A DNA stretch of 64,000 bases, taken from NCBI RefSeq assembly GCF_003545715.1, contig NZ_QVNU01000006.1, forward strand, positions 310,001-374,000. The letters run 5' to 3'. The translations under genes and the position numbers were made by a program. Positions 8,113 to 17,285 of this stretch are shown here, in pieces. Under the pieces are notes generated by a model, which saw only the letters and a program-made list of their open reading frames with translations, searched no databases and was not told where the DNA came from. The first letter of the stretch is position 1. Every line of letters begins with the position of its first letter. The DNA comes from Taibaiella koreensis (GTDB lineage: Bacteria > Bacteroidota > Bacteroidia > Chitinophagales > Chitinophagaceae).

Positions 8113-8844
8113 ATGGATCCTAATCAGTTTTCAGGGAGCGCTTACGACAATATTCAACATAAGCAACATAATCCCGCTTCCATCAACGAACGTTATATCG
8201 CCAGCTATATGTCCAAAGTATACGGCTGGATGTTCCTTGGCCTCAGCCTCACGGCCGTGGTCGCTATGCTGGTAGCTTCATCGGAAGCCGCCATTAACCT
8301 GTTTTACGGCACGCCGTTGTTTATCGTGCTTATCCTGGCCCAGCTTTTCCTTGTCGGCTTCCTGGCCATCAGGGTGCAGCATATGTCCTCTTCGACAGCG
8401 ACAGCGATCTTCATCGGCTACGCCATCCTTACCGGCATTACTTTTTCAGCCCTGCTGTTGCGGTATACCACGGGCTCGCTTGTAACGGTATTTGGTATCA
8501 CGGCCGGTACTTTCGGTATCATGTCGGCAGTCGGCTATTTTACCAAGCAGGACCTTACCAGCTTCGGCCGCATCATGCTTATGGGGCTTATCGGTATTGT
8601 GCTGGCTTCCCTGGTCAATTTCTTCCTACGCAGCGAGTCGCTTTACTGGATCATTTCCTATGTAGGTGTGGCGGTGTTTGTAGGATTGATCGCCTACGAT
8701 ACGCAAAAGATTAAAGCGTATGCGCTGCTGGCTAATGAGGAAGACCGTAAAAAAGGCGCCATTCTCGGTGCCTTAGCCCTGTACCTCGACTTTGTCAACC
8801 TGTTCATCTTTCTGCTGCGCCTCTTCGGTGGCCGGAGAAATTGA
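8113..8844 (+). CDS. Bax inhibitor-1/YccA family membrane protein
   Basis: 243 residues with seven hydrophobic segments, typical of BI-1/TMBIM proteins. Family marks are the N-terminal YMSKVYGWMFLGLSLTA, the FVGLIAYDTQKIKAYA stretch holding the paired-Asp region thought to act as a pH sensor in BsYetJ, and LYLDFVNLFIFLLRLFGGR at the C terminus. Bacterial members act as calcium-leak channels or protease modulators (YccA with FtsH). It precedes an L,D-transpeptidase gene but is separated from it by a terminator-like hairpin. Confidence 0.93.
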   Translation: MDPNQFSGSAYDNIQHKQHNPASINERYIASYMSKVYGWMFLGLSLTAVVAMLVASSEAAINLFYGTPLFIVLILAQLFLVGFLAIRVQHMSSSTATAIFIGYAILTGITFSALLLRYTTGSLVTVFGITAGTFGIMSAVGYFTKQDLTSFGRIMLMGLIGIVLASLVNFFLRSESLYWIISYVGVAVFVGLIAYDTQKIKAYALLANEEDRKKGAILGALALYLDFVNLFIFLLRLFGGRRN

Positions 8845-8867
8845 TCTGATTATCAGAAAAATGGAGT

Positions 8868-8892
8868 AAAGGTGTACTTATGGTACACCTTT
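8868..8892 (+). terminator. Stem-loop terminator after BI-1 gene
   Basis: A 10-bp perfect stem (AAAGGTGTAC / GTACACCTTT) with a 5-base loop begins 24 bases after the BI-1 stop codon. The right arm ends in TTT and is followed by T-rich sequence. Confidence 0.6.
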
Positions 8893-8961
8893 GCTATTCC
8901 TGTTTTGATAGGAAATTTTTATCTTCGTTCGATTCCCCTGTTTAAAAATAGTAGTGCCCCA

Positions 8962-9705
8962 ATGAAATTGCTCCGTTTTCCTGCTGTAGTATTCGCCCTG
9001 TTTTTATTGCCTGCTTTTCCTGCTCCTGCCCAGGTATTGCAACAAGGACCCGCCAAAGCAGGCGCATCGCCGGCTGCTAAGCCGGCGCCCGAAAAAGAGG
9101 TCAAGGATATAAAAGTGCTGAGCGAGAAAAAGGATAAGTACGGTAACATCCAGCGCACGATCCAGTATTACGATGGTAGTCTGAAAGTGACGGAAACGGT
9201 GATCATCCCCCCCTTTCCGGGGCTTGGGGAGCGCAAAAAGATCAATATAGATACCCTGATACATGACTCCATGATGGTTTATGTGGATAAGACCAATTAC
9301 CTGGTCGCGCTCATCTATCGCAGGAAGCGGATACGCCAGTACCGGGCGGTATTCGGCCCCGACCGTCTTAAGGATAAAATGCGCGAAGGCGACCGTTGTA
9401 CACCCGAAGGCTGGTTCCGGATCGTGAGCAAAAAAGAGCATAGCAACTGGCAGAAGTTTATCCTGATCGATTATCCCAACGACACCTCTTATGCTCGGTT
9501 CAACCGGCGCCGGCAGCAAGGCCTTATCCCTTCGGGATCCCAGATCGGCGGCTCGGTAGGTATCCATGGCGTATTTAAGAGCGGTGTGAAGATGATCGAC
9601 TGGGGTATGGGCTGGACCGACGGCTGCATCGCGATGAAGCCGGAAGATATAGAAGACTTTTATCAATTTGTTTGGCCCGGCACGCGCGTTTATGTCAAGC
9701 GGTAA
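8962..9705 (+). CDS. L,D-transpeptidase (YkuD-type), exported
   Basis: 247 residues from the ATG that gives a signal peptide (MKLLRFPAVVFALFLLPAFPAPAQ); the frame extended upstream runs into the terminator hairpin. After a Pro/Ala/Lys-rich linker (about 25-65) the YkuD domain covers about 100-245. The catalytic block is GIHGVFKSG...WTDGCIAM, with the nucleophile Cys in a DGCI variant of the usual SxGC(I/V)R. Such enzymes cross-link peptidoglycan by 3-3 bonds or attach proteins to the wall. Confidence 0.88.
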   Translation: MKLLRFPAVVFALFLLPAFPAPAQVLQQGPAKAGASPAAKPAPEKEVKDIKVLSEKKDKYGNIQRTIQYYDGSLKVTETVIIPPFPGLGERKKINIDTLIHDSMMVYVDKTNYLVALIYRRKRIRQYRAVFGPDRLKDKMREGDRCTPEGWFRIVSKKEHSNWQKFILIDYPNDTSYARFNRRRQQGLIPSGSQIGGSVGIHGVFKSGVKMIDWGMGWTDGCIAMKPEDIEDFYQFVWPGTRVYVKR

Positions 9706-9798
9706 TCCTACTCCTACCCCAGCCTGGTCGCTTTGCCTTGACCTTTGTCAGGAAATGGGCTTATAGCCAATATCAAAGGGCCGGAAATTTTTTTGAAT

Positions 9799-9806
9799 TA
9801 TCTTTG
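9799..9806 (+). promoter_or_regulatory. Bacteroidota -7 box TATCTTTG
   Basis: The box ends 6 bases before the first possible ATG (9813) of the AraC-type gene, so the message would be near-leaderless or start at the second ATG (9831). Confidence 0.5.
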
Positions 9807-9812
9807 TGCGCG

Positions 9813-10694
9813 ATGAAGCAAAGTAAGTGCATGACGACAGAAGGTATTATCCGCCCCAAGGCGGAGTTCCTGCAACGTTTCCTGGGCGATGAGACGGTGA
9901 CGGCCGATGTGAGCAGTGTCACCATCAGCGCAGGTATCCAGTTGCACTATGCCGATGTGCTGCTTTGTCCCGCGCAGGATGAGCCCGAAGAAATGGCTTA
10001 TATGCATTTTTATCCCGTAGCAGACGGCAATTACTACCTTCAGCTTTCTTTTCTGCCCGAGTGTAATGGTAAGGCCAATGAGTCGTACCGTGTGGCACAG
10101 TTGGTCTTTCAGCCGGCTTTTTTTGAGCAATGGCCCGAAGGACTTGTTTGCGGTAAGCAACCGTTCCGTTTTGACCGTTGTACCGAGCAGGCCTTTACGC
10201 TCAACAGCCAGGGCCGTGATGCCCTGGAGGCTTTGATCAGGGATAAGGATAACCTGGATTTCATTCAGTCCCTGCGTCGCCAGGAAATGGCCATCGGCCT
10301 GCTCCGCTTTGCGCTGGAAGCATTCCTGGTGCCCGATGAAGCCAATAAGCTACCCGCCTGCAGCTTCCTGTCCAACAACAGCGAACGGGACAAGGTGCTG
10401 GAAACGCAGCGTCTCATCATGGAGCATCTCGATCACCCGATGACGATCCGCGAGCTGTCGCGTGAAGTGGCTATGAACGAATGTTACCTGAAAAAGGGCT
10501 TTAAAGCCATGTTTGGAAAAACAATCCACGAGTACCAACAATTCCAGCGCATCGAGCGCGCCAAGGAATTGCTGCTGGAAGGTAACTGTTCCATCAACGA
10601 AGTGGCCTTTAAAATGGGCTTTGGCAGCGCCTCCCATTTCAGCACCTCCTTCAAAAAGATCGCGGGCATGAAGCCCTGCGAGCTGCTGCGCTAA
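9813..10694 (+). CDS. AraC family transcriptional regulator
   Basis: 293 residues. The C-terminal ~100 residues form the double helix-turn-helix DNA-binding domain: MTIRELSREVAMNECYLKKGFKAMFG for the first and CSINEVAFKMGFGSASHFSTSFKKIAGMKP for the second, with the typical GFxSxSHFSxxFKK signature. The N-terminal ~190 residues are a sensing or dimerisation region of unknown ligand. The start was placed at 9813 because a TATCTTTG promoter box lies just before it; 9831 is an alternative. Targets are unknown. Confidence 0.9.
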   Translation: MKQSKCMTTEGIIRPKAEFLQRFLGDETVTADVSSVTISAGIQLHYADVLLCPAQDEPEEMAYMHFYPVADGNYYLQLSFLPECNGKANESYRVAQLVFQPAFFEQWPEGLVCGKQPFRFDRCTEQAFTLNSQGRDALEALIRDKDNLDFIQSLRRQEMAIGLLRFALEAFLVPDEANKLPACSFLSNNSERDKVLETQRLIMEHLDHPMTIRELSREVAMNECYLKKGFKAMFGKTIHEYQQFQRIERAKELLLEGNCSINEVAFKMGFGSASHFSTSFKKIAGMKPCELLR

Positions 10695-10845
10695 TCTATT
10701 TTTTCATTGTTATTTTTACTTAAGCGGATATCACAAATGCGCTATTTGTTCGCCATAAAGGCGCAAAGTCGCAATAGTGCTACCTGAAATGACGCAACCT
10801 TGTGTTTTACTTAGCCCGTCGCGCCTTGGAGCAGTCGTGTAGCCT

Positions 10846-10864
10846 GTTGCGCAGCATGCGCAAC
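10846..10864. repeat. Short perfect palindrome GTTGCGC/GCGCAAC
   Basis: A 7-bp stem with a 5-base loop (GTTGCGC AGCAT GCGCAAC) in the convergent gap after the AraC gene. It has no U-run, so a regulatory or repeat-derived hairpin is as likely as a terminator. Confidence 0.3.
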
Positions 10865-10896
10865 GATCCGGATTGGTAAGCGCATTCGCTGAGGCA

Positions 10897-10935
10897 AATG
10901 ATAATGGCGGGGATCATCTCCCCGCCATTATCATT
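10897..10935. terminator. Long perfect hairpin, bidirectional terminator
   Basis: A 17-bp perfect stem with the 5-base loop TCATC lies 15 bases after the stop of the convergent DNRLRE gene. The GC-rich top (GGCGGGGA / TCCCCGCC) and AT-rich base suit termination on both strands. Confidence 0.7.
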
Positions 10936-10949
10936 AATTGCCGTTAAGC

Positions 10950-12368
10950 TTAATTTTTAACAAGTTTCTGTCTCATATTTAAGTTAGCGCCTTTAAGCTC
11001 CATAAAGTAGATACCTGCGGGCAGTTCCTTGGCCGGCGTAACGAATTGGTTGGTTCCGCTTACAAATGGCTTCGATTCACCAAATACTTTCCGGCCTGCT
11101 ATATCATACAGGGATACCTCGGCAGTGACGGCCTGGGATACATGCAGGCTTATGTTCCAGTCTGACTTGGTCGGATTGGGGCTAGCCGTAAATGTTCCGG
11201 CATTTTCCAAAGCCTGAAGCGGCTTATCGGGATTGTTGATGTCATACTCCGGAGTAGCGCCGGGACCGGGTTTTTCCGGTGTCTGCGTCCAGCTGCCATC
11301 GGCATTCATATTAATGGTGATCAATCCTGACCGGGAGCATTCTACACCCGGTGAGCTATACCTTTTCAGCCAGGCGGTATGGGTGCCGGGGGTAAAGGTG
11401 TGGAAATGATACCAGGTAGTAGCATCGGGCGGCGCTGTGGTAGTGAGCGGCTTGTCGATATACCATTCATACAGGCCGGCAGGCACCAGGATCATGGGCC
11501 CGGCAAGCGGCGCAAACTGGACGGTATAGGGATCGGCCGGGTTATTGTGCCAGTAGGCGAAGCCGGCATCGCAGGAGAATTCATTGTTCTGGTAAGTAAT
11601 GGTCAGGCGGGGTGTATTGTAGGTGGCCGCGCCATCGCTTGATCCGTAGAATTGCGACCGGTAGTAGGTTTCATCCTGTAGCTGCAGCAGGAAGCCATTA
11701 TTGGCCAAAGGGTCTGCAGGCAGCAATGCAACGGTACCCATACTGGTATTGATATTGGTGGTGCCTACCAACTCGTCAATGATTCTTTGCACCATTGCCG
11801 TAACGTCGACGGCAAAGTTACCATCGTACCTGCTGGAGGTCACCGGTATGGTAGCCCAGTTCGGTGCGGTTTCGAAAGTCATTGCCTGTGCGCTGTTCCA
11901 GGTCACCACATCTTCTCTCCAGTTGTTCGCGGCATTTCCCTTACCCGAGCGTACCCTTTTGATATAGCAGGGATTGGGATTGGGCAATGGTGTGCCGGGG
12001 AAATAGTTGCTGCCCCAATTGGTGCTGCCGCTGTTAAAGGCGTTCATGGACAGGGTTGCCGATAAAATTTTAATAGGCTGGAAGGTGAGCACCGAGTTTA
12101 CGATCTGGCGGCGTGAGTGGCCCGATGCCAGTATGGCCAGCGCCGGGAAGCGGATGAGGGATCTCAGTGTGCCGGGCACGCCGTTGTAGGTCCAGGCCGA
12201 CATCGCAATGTCTGTGTAGTTGCCGTAATTGGTGTTGGGATTCAGGCTAAAGATAGCGGCATCCTGTCCGTCCAGTGGTGATTGCGCGTTTAGCCCTGTT
12301 TCGTAGGTAGTTTGGGCAAATGTGGTGCCGGCGAGCACCATGCTACTTAGTAGAAATATTTTTTTCAT
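10950..12368 (-). CDS. DNRLRE-domain protein with T9SS sorting domain
   Basis: 472 residues, exported to the cell surface or medium. A signal peptide (MKKIFLLSSMVLAGTTFA) is followed by a DNRLRE-type beta domain (about 20-250; SLIRFPAL, DVTAMVQRIID, PRLTITYQ). A short Ig-like segment follows. The C-terminal ~75 residues are a type A T9SS sorting domain: FTASPNPTKSDWNISLHVSQ, SLYDIAGRKVF, LPAGIYFMEL, ending MRQKLVKN. DNRLRE domains occur in secreted carbohydrate-active or adhesive proteins. The hairpin at the 3' end terminates it. Confidence 0.92.
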   Translation of the reverse strand: MKKIFLLSSMVLAGTTFAQTTYETGLNAQSPLDGQDAAIFSLNPNTNYGNYTDIAMSAWTYNGVPGTLRSLIRFPALAILASGHSRRQIVNSVLTFQPIKILSATLSMNAFNSGSTNWGSNYFPGTPLPNPNPCYIKRVRSGKGNAANNWREDVVTWNSAQAMTFETAPNWATIPVTSSRYDGNFAVDVTAMVQRIIDELVGTTNINTSMGTVALLPADPLANNGFLLQLQDETYYRSQFYGSSDGAATYNTPRLTITYQNNEFSCDAGFAYWHNNPADPYTVQFAPLAGPMILVPAGLYEWYIDKPLTTTAPPDATTWYHFHTFTPGTHTAWLKRYSSPGVECSRSGLITINMNADGSWTQTPEKPGPGATPEYDINNPDKPLQALENAGTFTASPNPTKSDWNISLHVSQAVTAEVSLYDIAGRKVFGESKPFVSGTNQFVTPAKELPAGIYFMELKGANLNMRQKLVKN

Positions 12369-12527
12369 AAGAAAAAAAATGGTTTGGTTTCATGCAATAT
12401 AGGTATTTGCCAGGTCGTTTCCAAACCCCTTACATAAGTGAAGCAGCACCCGGAGCCAAAAGCATAAAAGAAAATGACGGCCTGCGTGCCTGGCACGAAA
12501 CCGTCAAAATATCTGAGAGGGGTGCTA

Positions 12528-14057
12528 TTATTTAATAAACTTCCCGATAAAAGGCATGGCCTTCAGCTCCGCTTTTTCCACTTTTAATACCAATAAAAGA
12601 AATAGAAGCATGCCTGCCGTTGCGGCTATGAACCTGATACAGAGCTGCGGCAGCTCGCTCAGACCGGCAGTGATGGCATTTACACCTGTCTTGAAGAAGA
12701 ATAGCAGCAGCATTACGGTCAGATAGGCGAGGAGCTTTTTAACCGGATAAGGCACGGGAAAGTATTTTTGCCCTATGAAATAAGTAACTACGACCATCGT
12801 AGCATAGCAAACCAAGGTAGTCCATGCTGCGGCATACATGCCCCAGCGCGGTATAAACCAATAGTTGCCCAGCAAAGTGATTACAGCGCCCATCACGGTA
12901 ATATATAAGCCCATCCGCATCCGGTCGGTAAGCTTGTACCACACAGAAAGGTTGTAGTAGATACCCAGGCAAATATTGGCAAATAGCAATACAGGCACCA
13001 CACCCAAACCGCTACGATAGGCGGTACCGATGAAGTATTTCCATATATCCAGGTACAGCGCCGAGAAAAGAAATGCCAGGCAAAGCGTGATAATAAACCA
13101 TTTCATCACACGGGCATATAGTACGGGAGCTGTCTTTTCTTTTGCCTGATTAAAGAAGAACGGCTCAGCTGCCATCTTAAAGGCCTGGATGAACAAGGTA
13201 ATAAAGATTGCCAGCTTATAGTTGGCCGAGTAAATGCCTACAATGCTTTTGGCGGCCGCTGGTGGCAAGGGCAGGAAACGGGCCAACATTTGCCGGTCCA
13301 TTACTTCGTTGATCATACCGGCCAGGCCGATTACGATCATGGGCGCACTATAAGCAAATACCTGCTTCCAAAGCCGGGTGTTGATCCTGAAACGAAATGC
13401 CTTCCATTCTGGAAACAGGATAAGAAAGACAAACAAATTCTGCAGGATATTAGCCATCAACAGGAACCCCACTCTGTTATTTCCGGTATACCACTGGGTC
13501 AATCCGCTTCCGGGATGACTGGCTGTATAGCGAGGGAGATATACGAGGAACAGTACCGTAAGCAATATGTTGATCACAATACCCGCCAACTTAACGAATG
13601 CATATTTGCGCGGACGATTCTCCTGCCGCAGCCGGGCAAAGGGAATGGCAGATAATGTATCGAGGCCCACCAATAGCAGGCACCAGATCACATATTTGGA
13701 AGGCCCACCGGGGTTGATGAACTGATTGATCGGTACGCTAAAAAATGAAAAAAGAAAAACAAGACCTATTGTTGATATAAGCAGCGAGCCGAACGAGGTT
13801 TGAAATAGTGCACTCCGGTCAATACCTTCTTTATTGGAAAAGCGAAAATAGCCGGTCTCAAATCCATAAGTAAATAGAATATTGGCTACGGCGATCCAGG
13901 AATAAAACAAGCTATAGGCTCCGTAATCCTGTACCCCAGCCGCATCGTGCATGAGATAGGTCAGTAACGGGGTAAGAAGGTAGTTCAGAAATTTGGCGCC
14001 GATACTGCTGATCCCGTACCAAAGCGTCTGTCCGGCCAATTGTTTTATAGCAGCCAA
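12528..14057 (-). CDS. Oligosaccharide flippase family protein (Wzx/MATE-like)
   Basis: 509 residues with about 12-14 membrane segments, starting AIKQLAGQTLWYGISSIGAKFLNYLLTPLLT as usual for polysaccharide flippases (PF01943/PF13440). It moves lipid-linked glycans across the inner membrane. No glycosyltransferases are adjacent, so the substrate is unknown. A TAATTTTG promoter box lies upstream. Confidence 0.9.
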   Translation of the reverse strand: MAAIKQLAGQTLWYGISSIGAKFLNYLLTPLLTYLMHDAAGVQDYGAYSLFYSWIAVANILFTYGFETGYFRFSNKEGIDRSALFQTSFGSLLISTIGLVFLFSFFSVPINQFINPGGPSKYVIWCLLLVGLDTLSAIPFARLRQENRPRKYAFVKLAGIVINILLTVLFLVYLPRYTASHPGSGLTQWYTGNNRVGFLLMANILQNLFVFLILFPEWKAFRFRINTRLWKQVFAYSAPMIVIGLAGMINEVMDRQMLARFLPLPPAAAKSIVGIYSANYKLAIFITLFIQAFKMAAEPFFFNQAKEKTAPVLYARVMKWFIITLCLAFLFSALYLDIWKYFIGTAYRSGLGVVPVLLFANICLGIYYNLSVWYKLTDRMRMGLYITVMGAVITLLGNYWFIPRWGMYAAAWTTLVCYATMVVVTYFIGQKYFPVPYPVKKLLAYLTVMLLLFFFKTGVNAITAGLSELPQLCIRFIAATAGMLLFLLLVLKVEKAELKAMPFIGKFIK

Positions 14058-14076
14058 TACGTCAGAAATTTGGACG

Positions 14077-14084
14077 CAAAATTA
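14077..14084 (-). promoter_or_regulatory. Bacteroidota -7 box TAATTTTG
   Basis: TAATTTTG on the minus strand, 20 bases before the flippase ATG, fits TAnnTTTG. Confidence 0.5.
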
Positions 14085-14186
14085 ATGATTTAATGATAGC
14101 CCGGGTGTTTATTTGTCTTCGGTAACGTTAAAGCCCGCAGCCTGTAAAATGAAGAGGATACACTCAGGAGCAATAGGTTTTAAGAG

Positions 14187-14194
14187 TATCTTTG
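14187..14194 (+). promoter_or_regulatory. Bacteroidota -7 box TATCTTTG
   Basis: TATCTTTG 36 bases before the ATG of the ABC transporter ATPase gene. Confidence 0.5.
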
Positions 14195-14229
14195 ATGCCG
14201 GGGGCTTGTAAACCGGCCTTCTTCACGGT

Positions 14230-15132
14230 ATGGCCGCTATCCTTTCCATTAAAGAGCTATCTAAATCCTACGGGCCGGTAAAGGCCCTTAAGCGCGTTTC
14301 TTTCGACGTACCCGAAGGCAGCGTATTCGGCGTGCTGGGACCCAACGGTAGCGGCAAAACGACCTTGCTCGGCATTCTCCTGGATGTGTTGCATGCAGAT
14401 GAAGGTACTTTTTCCTGGTTTGGCGGTATGCCGCCGGCAATTGCCCGCCGCCAGATTGGCTCCCTGCTCGAAACACCCAATTTTTATCATTACCTCAGCG
14501 CCGTGCGCAACCTGGAGATCACTGCACGCATCAAGGGGCGCGGCGCCGGCGATATCGACCGGGTGCTGGAAGTGGTGCGGTTAAACCACCGTAAAGATTC
14601 CCGGTTCAGCACCTATTCGTTGGGTATGAAGCAGCGCCTGGCTATTGCCAACGCCTTGCTGGGTGGGCCCCGCGTATTGTTGCTCGATGAGCCCGCCAAC
14701 GGCCTGGATCCCGAAGGTATCGCGGAGATCAGGGAATTGATCGGGACGCTCAACCGGGAAGGCATTACTGTGATCATGGCCAGTCATCTGCTCGACGAGG
14801 TAGAAAAGGTATGCACGCATGTAGCCGTGCTGCAAAGAGGCGAGTTGCTGGTATCGGGCAATGTAGGCGATGCCTTCCGGGCCGAAAGCCTGCTGGAGAT
14901 TGGCGCGGGCGATATGAACCGGCTGCAGGAGGCGCTACAGCATTTGCCGGGATTGAAGAGTATGGCCGCTAATGGCAAGACCCTATCGCTGTCGCTCACA
15001 GAAGACATAAGCCCCGGAGAGGTCAATCGCTTCTGCTTTGAGCAGGGTATTGTGCTGGAACACCTGCAATTAAAGAAGAAGAGTCTTGAGTCGCAATTCA
15101 GAGAGCTGACCAAGGGAGGAGAAGTACGCTAG
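14230..15132 (+). CDS. ABC transporter ATP-binding protein
   Basis: 300 residues. All nucleotide-binding motifs are intact: Walker A GPNGSGKTT (about 38-46), Q-loop LLETPN, signature YSLGMKQRLAIA, Walker B RVLLLDEPANGLDP, and the H-loop ASHLL. The C-terminal ~80 residues match the extra domain of CcmA/bacitracin-type exporter ATPases. No permease gene is adjacent, so the substrate is open; gliding GldA-like or lipid/antibiotic export are options. Confidence 0.93.
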   Translation: MAAILSIKELSKSYGPVKALKRVSFDVPEGSVFGVLGPNGSGKTTLLGILLDVLHADEGTFSWFGGMPPAIARRQIGSLLETPNFYHYLSAVRNLEITARIKGRGAGDIDRVLEVVRLNHRKDSRFSTYSLGMKQRLAIANALLGGPRVLLLDEPANGLDPEGIAEIRELIGTLNREGITVIMASHLLDEVEKVCTHVAVLQRGELLVSGNVGDAFRAESLLEIGAGDMNRLQEALQHLPGLKSMAANGKTLSLSLTEDISPGEVNRFCFEQGIVLEHLQLKKKSLESQFRELTKGGEVR

Positions 15133-15325
15133 ACGGCCAGCCAACGTATTGCCATACAGGCGCTGTCTTAGGCTGGGATGAGGGTGTAGACAAGGTTCTG
15201 TAATTTTTCCGCTAAAGTTTGCTTTTTCAAATTCTTTGTCTATTTTTAAGCCTCGAAATATAACCAAAACGGTGTAGCCGCCGGTTAATTCTGTTTTAAG
15301 TTAAATTAAAAATATACGCAACCTG

Positions 15326-15868
15326 ATGAAGACTTTTTTACTTACAGCAATGGGCGTTTTCGCCATTTTCTCTACGATGACGCTTACTTCCTGTAAAGAG
15401 GATAAATGTAAAGCTACGGTTTGTGCTTACGGTGGCGTGTGTCAGGACGACGGATCTTGCCAGTGCCCGGTAGGTTATGAGGGAGAGCGTTGCGAGACCA
15501 TTACCCGCGACAAGTTTAAAGGTGCATGGCGCGTTACCGAAGATGGTACCGCCAGCAACCCTGCTCAATATGCTACTTCTATCGAAAATGGTACTGCTAT
15601 TGAGCGCGTGATCATCCGCAACTTCTACAACCTGTTCAATCCTGTAGTGGATGCTACCGTGAAAGGCGATACTATTTATATCGCCCGCCAAACCGTTAAG
15701 GTAGGTGAGGACGAAAAAGTGATCGAAGGCAAAGGCTATGCCGTTCCCGAAGCTTTTTACGGCCTGCACGGAAAGCTGGTGCTTTCTTACCGCGTAACCT
15801 CGTCTGATGGCAGCATCAACGAATTCGGTATGGGTGGCGCTACCAATGCCTCCATATGGACCAAATAA
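15326..15868 (+). CDS. EGF-like domain lipoprotein
   Basis: 180 residues. The N terminus is a lipoprotein signal with lipobox (STMTLTSC). Residues about 27-58 are an EGF-like module with six cysteines (C..C.YGGVCQDDGSCQCPVGYEGERC). The remainder is a small beta-rich domain seen in Bacteroidota lipoproteins. It is probably anchored in the outer or inner membrane; its function is unknown. A terminator follows. Confidence 0.88.
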   Translation: MKTFLLTAMGVFAIFSTMTLTSCKEDKCKATVCAYGGVCQDDGSCQCPVGYEGERCETITRDKFKGAWRVTEDGTASNPAQYATSIENGTAIERVIIRNFYNLFNPVVDATVKGDTIYIARQTVKVGEDEKVIEGKGYAVPEAFYGLHGKLVLSYRVTSSDGSINEFGMGGATNASIWTK

Positions 15869-15893
15869 TCCGGCATAAAATACTTATGTTTGT

Positions 15894-15922
15894 AAAGCCC
15901 TTTTAGCAAGGGCTTTATTTTT
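15894..15922 (+). terminator. Rho-independent terminator
   Basis: Stem AAAGCCCTT / AAGGGCTTT with loop TTAGC, followed by ATTTTTT. It lies between the EGF lipoprotein and the DUF58 gene. Confidence 0.8.
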
Positions 15923-15940
15923 TGCCCCAATGCGCCGTTC

Positions 15941-17278
15941 ATGAAGAAGAACTATATCGCCGACCTGTTTGTCCATAACCGTTGGTACCTGTTGCTGATC
16001 ATAGGCATATTCCTGTTTCTCTCTGCTTTCTTTATAACTATTCTCTGGTATGCCGCCCTCGTGTATTTGCTGGTGCTGACAGCGCTTACGGTAATGGACT
16101 ATGTGCTCCTGTTTGCCGGCAAACGCGGGCTTCAGGCGCAACGTATCGTGAATGAGCGGCTGAACCTTGGCGAGGAAAACCCTGTGAGCATAGGCCTGGT
16201 GAGCAGCTTTCCCTTTGCCGTAGCGATAAGGCTGATCGATGAAGTGCCTGTGCAATTCCAGAAGCGGGACTTTAATCTGAAGCTGCGTGCGGCGGCAGGC
16301 AAAAAGCAAACGGCGGGCTATAGCCTCAGGCCGGTGGCGCGGGGAGAGTATATTTTCGGTCGCATACTGGGCTATGTAAGCAGTCCGCTGGGCTTGCTGG
16401 AGCGCCGGTGCATTATTCCGGCTACACAAGCCATCAAGGTGTACCCCTCCACCCGTTACCTGCGGCAATACCAGCTATTGGCCCTGAGCGACAGCAATCA
16501 GTATATCGGCGTTAAAAAGACCCGGAAGCTGGGACATAGCATGGAGTTTGAGCAGATCAAGGAATATGTTCAGGGCGACGATATACGCACCATCAACTGG
16601 AAAGCCACAGCAAGGCGGGGCAACCTGATGGTCAATAATTTTATAGATGCCCGCAGCCAGCAGATCTATTGCATTATCGATAAAGGCCGCACGATGAAGA
16701 TGCCCTTCGATGGCATGAGCCTGCTCGACTACTCGATCAACGCAGCGCTTATTTTTATGAATATCGCCTTGCTGAAGCAGGATCGCGCGGGGCTCATCAC
16801 TTTTGGCGCAAAAGTGAACGATATCATCGCTTCGGAGCGCGGACATATGCAGATCAGCAAGCTCAACGAAGCCTTGTACCGGCAGCAGACCGACTTTAAG
16901 GACAGCAGCCTGGAGGCCTTGGGCACAGCGATCTACCACAAACTGTCGCAGCGCAGCTTCCTGTTGCTGTTTACCAATTTTGAGACCATGTCGTCGCTGG
17001 AGCGGCAGCTACCCTACCTGCGTAAGCTGGCATCGCGCCATTTGCTTTGTGTCGTCTTCTTTGAAAATACCCTGCTGAAAGAAATACACGATGCCCATCC
17101 CGATTCGCTGGAAGGCATCTATATCAAAACCATCGCCGACCGCTTCAGCTTTGAAAAGAAGCAGATCGTCAAAGAGCTGCGCCGTCATGGCATTCTCTCG
17201 GTGCTCACTACGCCTCAGGAGCTTACCGTCGATGTAATCAACAAGTACCTGGAGCTGAAAGCCCGGCAAATGGTATGA
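15941..17278 (+). CDS. DUF58 domain protein
   Basis: 445 residues. Two N-terminal membrane helices (about 18-40 and 45-65) are followed by a beta-rich segment and then the DUF58/vWA-like domain: GDDIRTINWKATARRGNLMVNNF is the family signature, and the vWA part follows (about 245-420). DUF58 proteins usually neighbour a MoxR ATPase as part of a chaperone-like system; no MoxR is seen here. The gene converges with rlmH, leaving a gap of only 7 bases. Confidence 0.9.
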   Translation: MKKNYIADLFVHNRWYLLLIIGIFLFLSAFFITILWYAALVYLLVLTALTVMDYVLLFAGKRGLQAQRIVNERLNLGEENPVSIGLVSSFPFAVAIRLIDEVPVQFQKRDFNLKLRAAAGKKQTAGYSLRPVARGEYIFGRILGYVSSPLGLLERRCIIPATQAIKVYPSTRYLRQYQLLALSDSNQYIGVKKTRKLGHSMEFEQIKEYVQGDDIRTINWKATARRGNLMVNNFIDARSQQIYCIIDKGRTMKMPFDGMSLLDYSINAALIFMNIALLKQDRAGLITFGAKVNDIIASERGHMQISKLNEALYRQQTDFKDSSLEALGTAIYHKLSQRSFLLLFTNFETMSSLERQLPYLRKLASRHLLCVVFFENTLLKEIHDAHPDSLEGIYIKTIADRFSFEKKQIVKELRRHGILSVLTTPQELTVDVINKYLELKARQMV

Positions 17279-17285
17279 TCCTTAT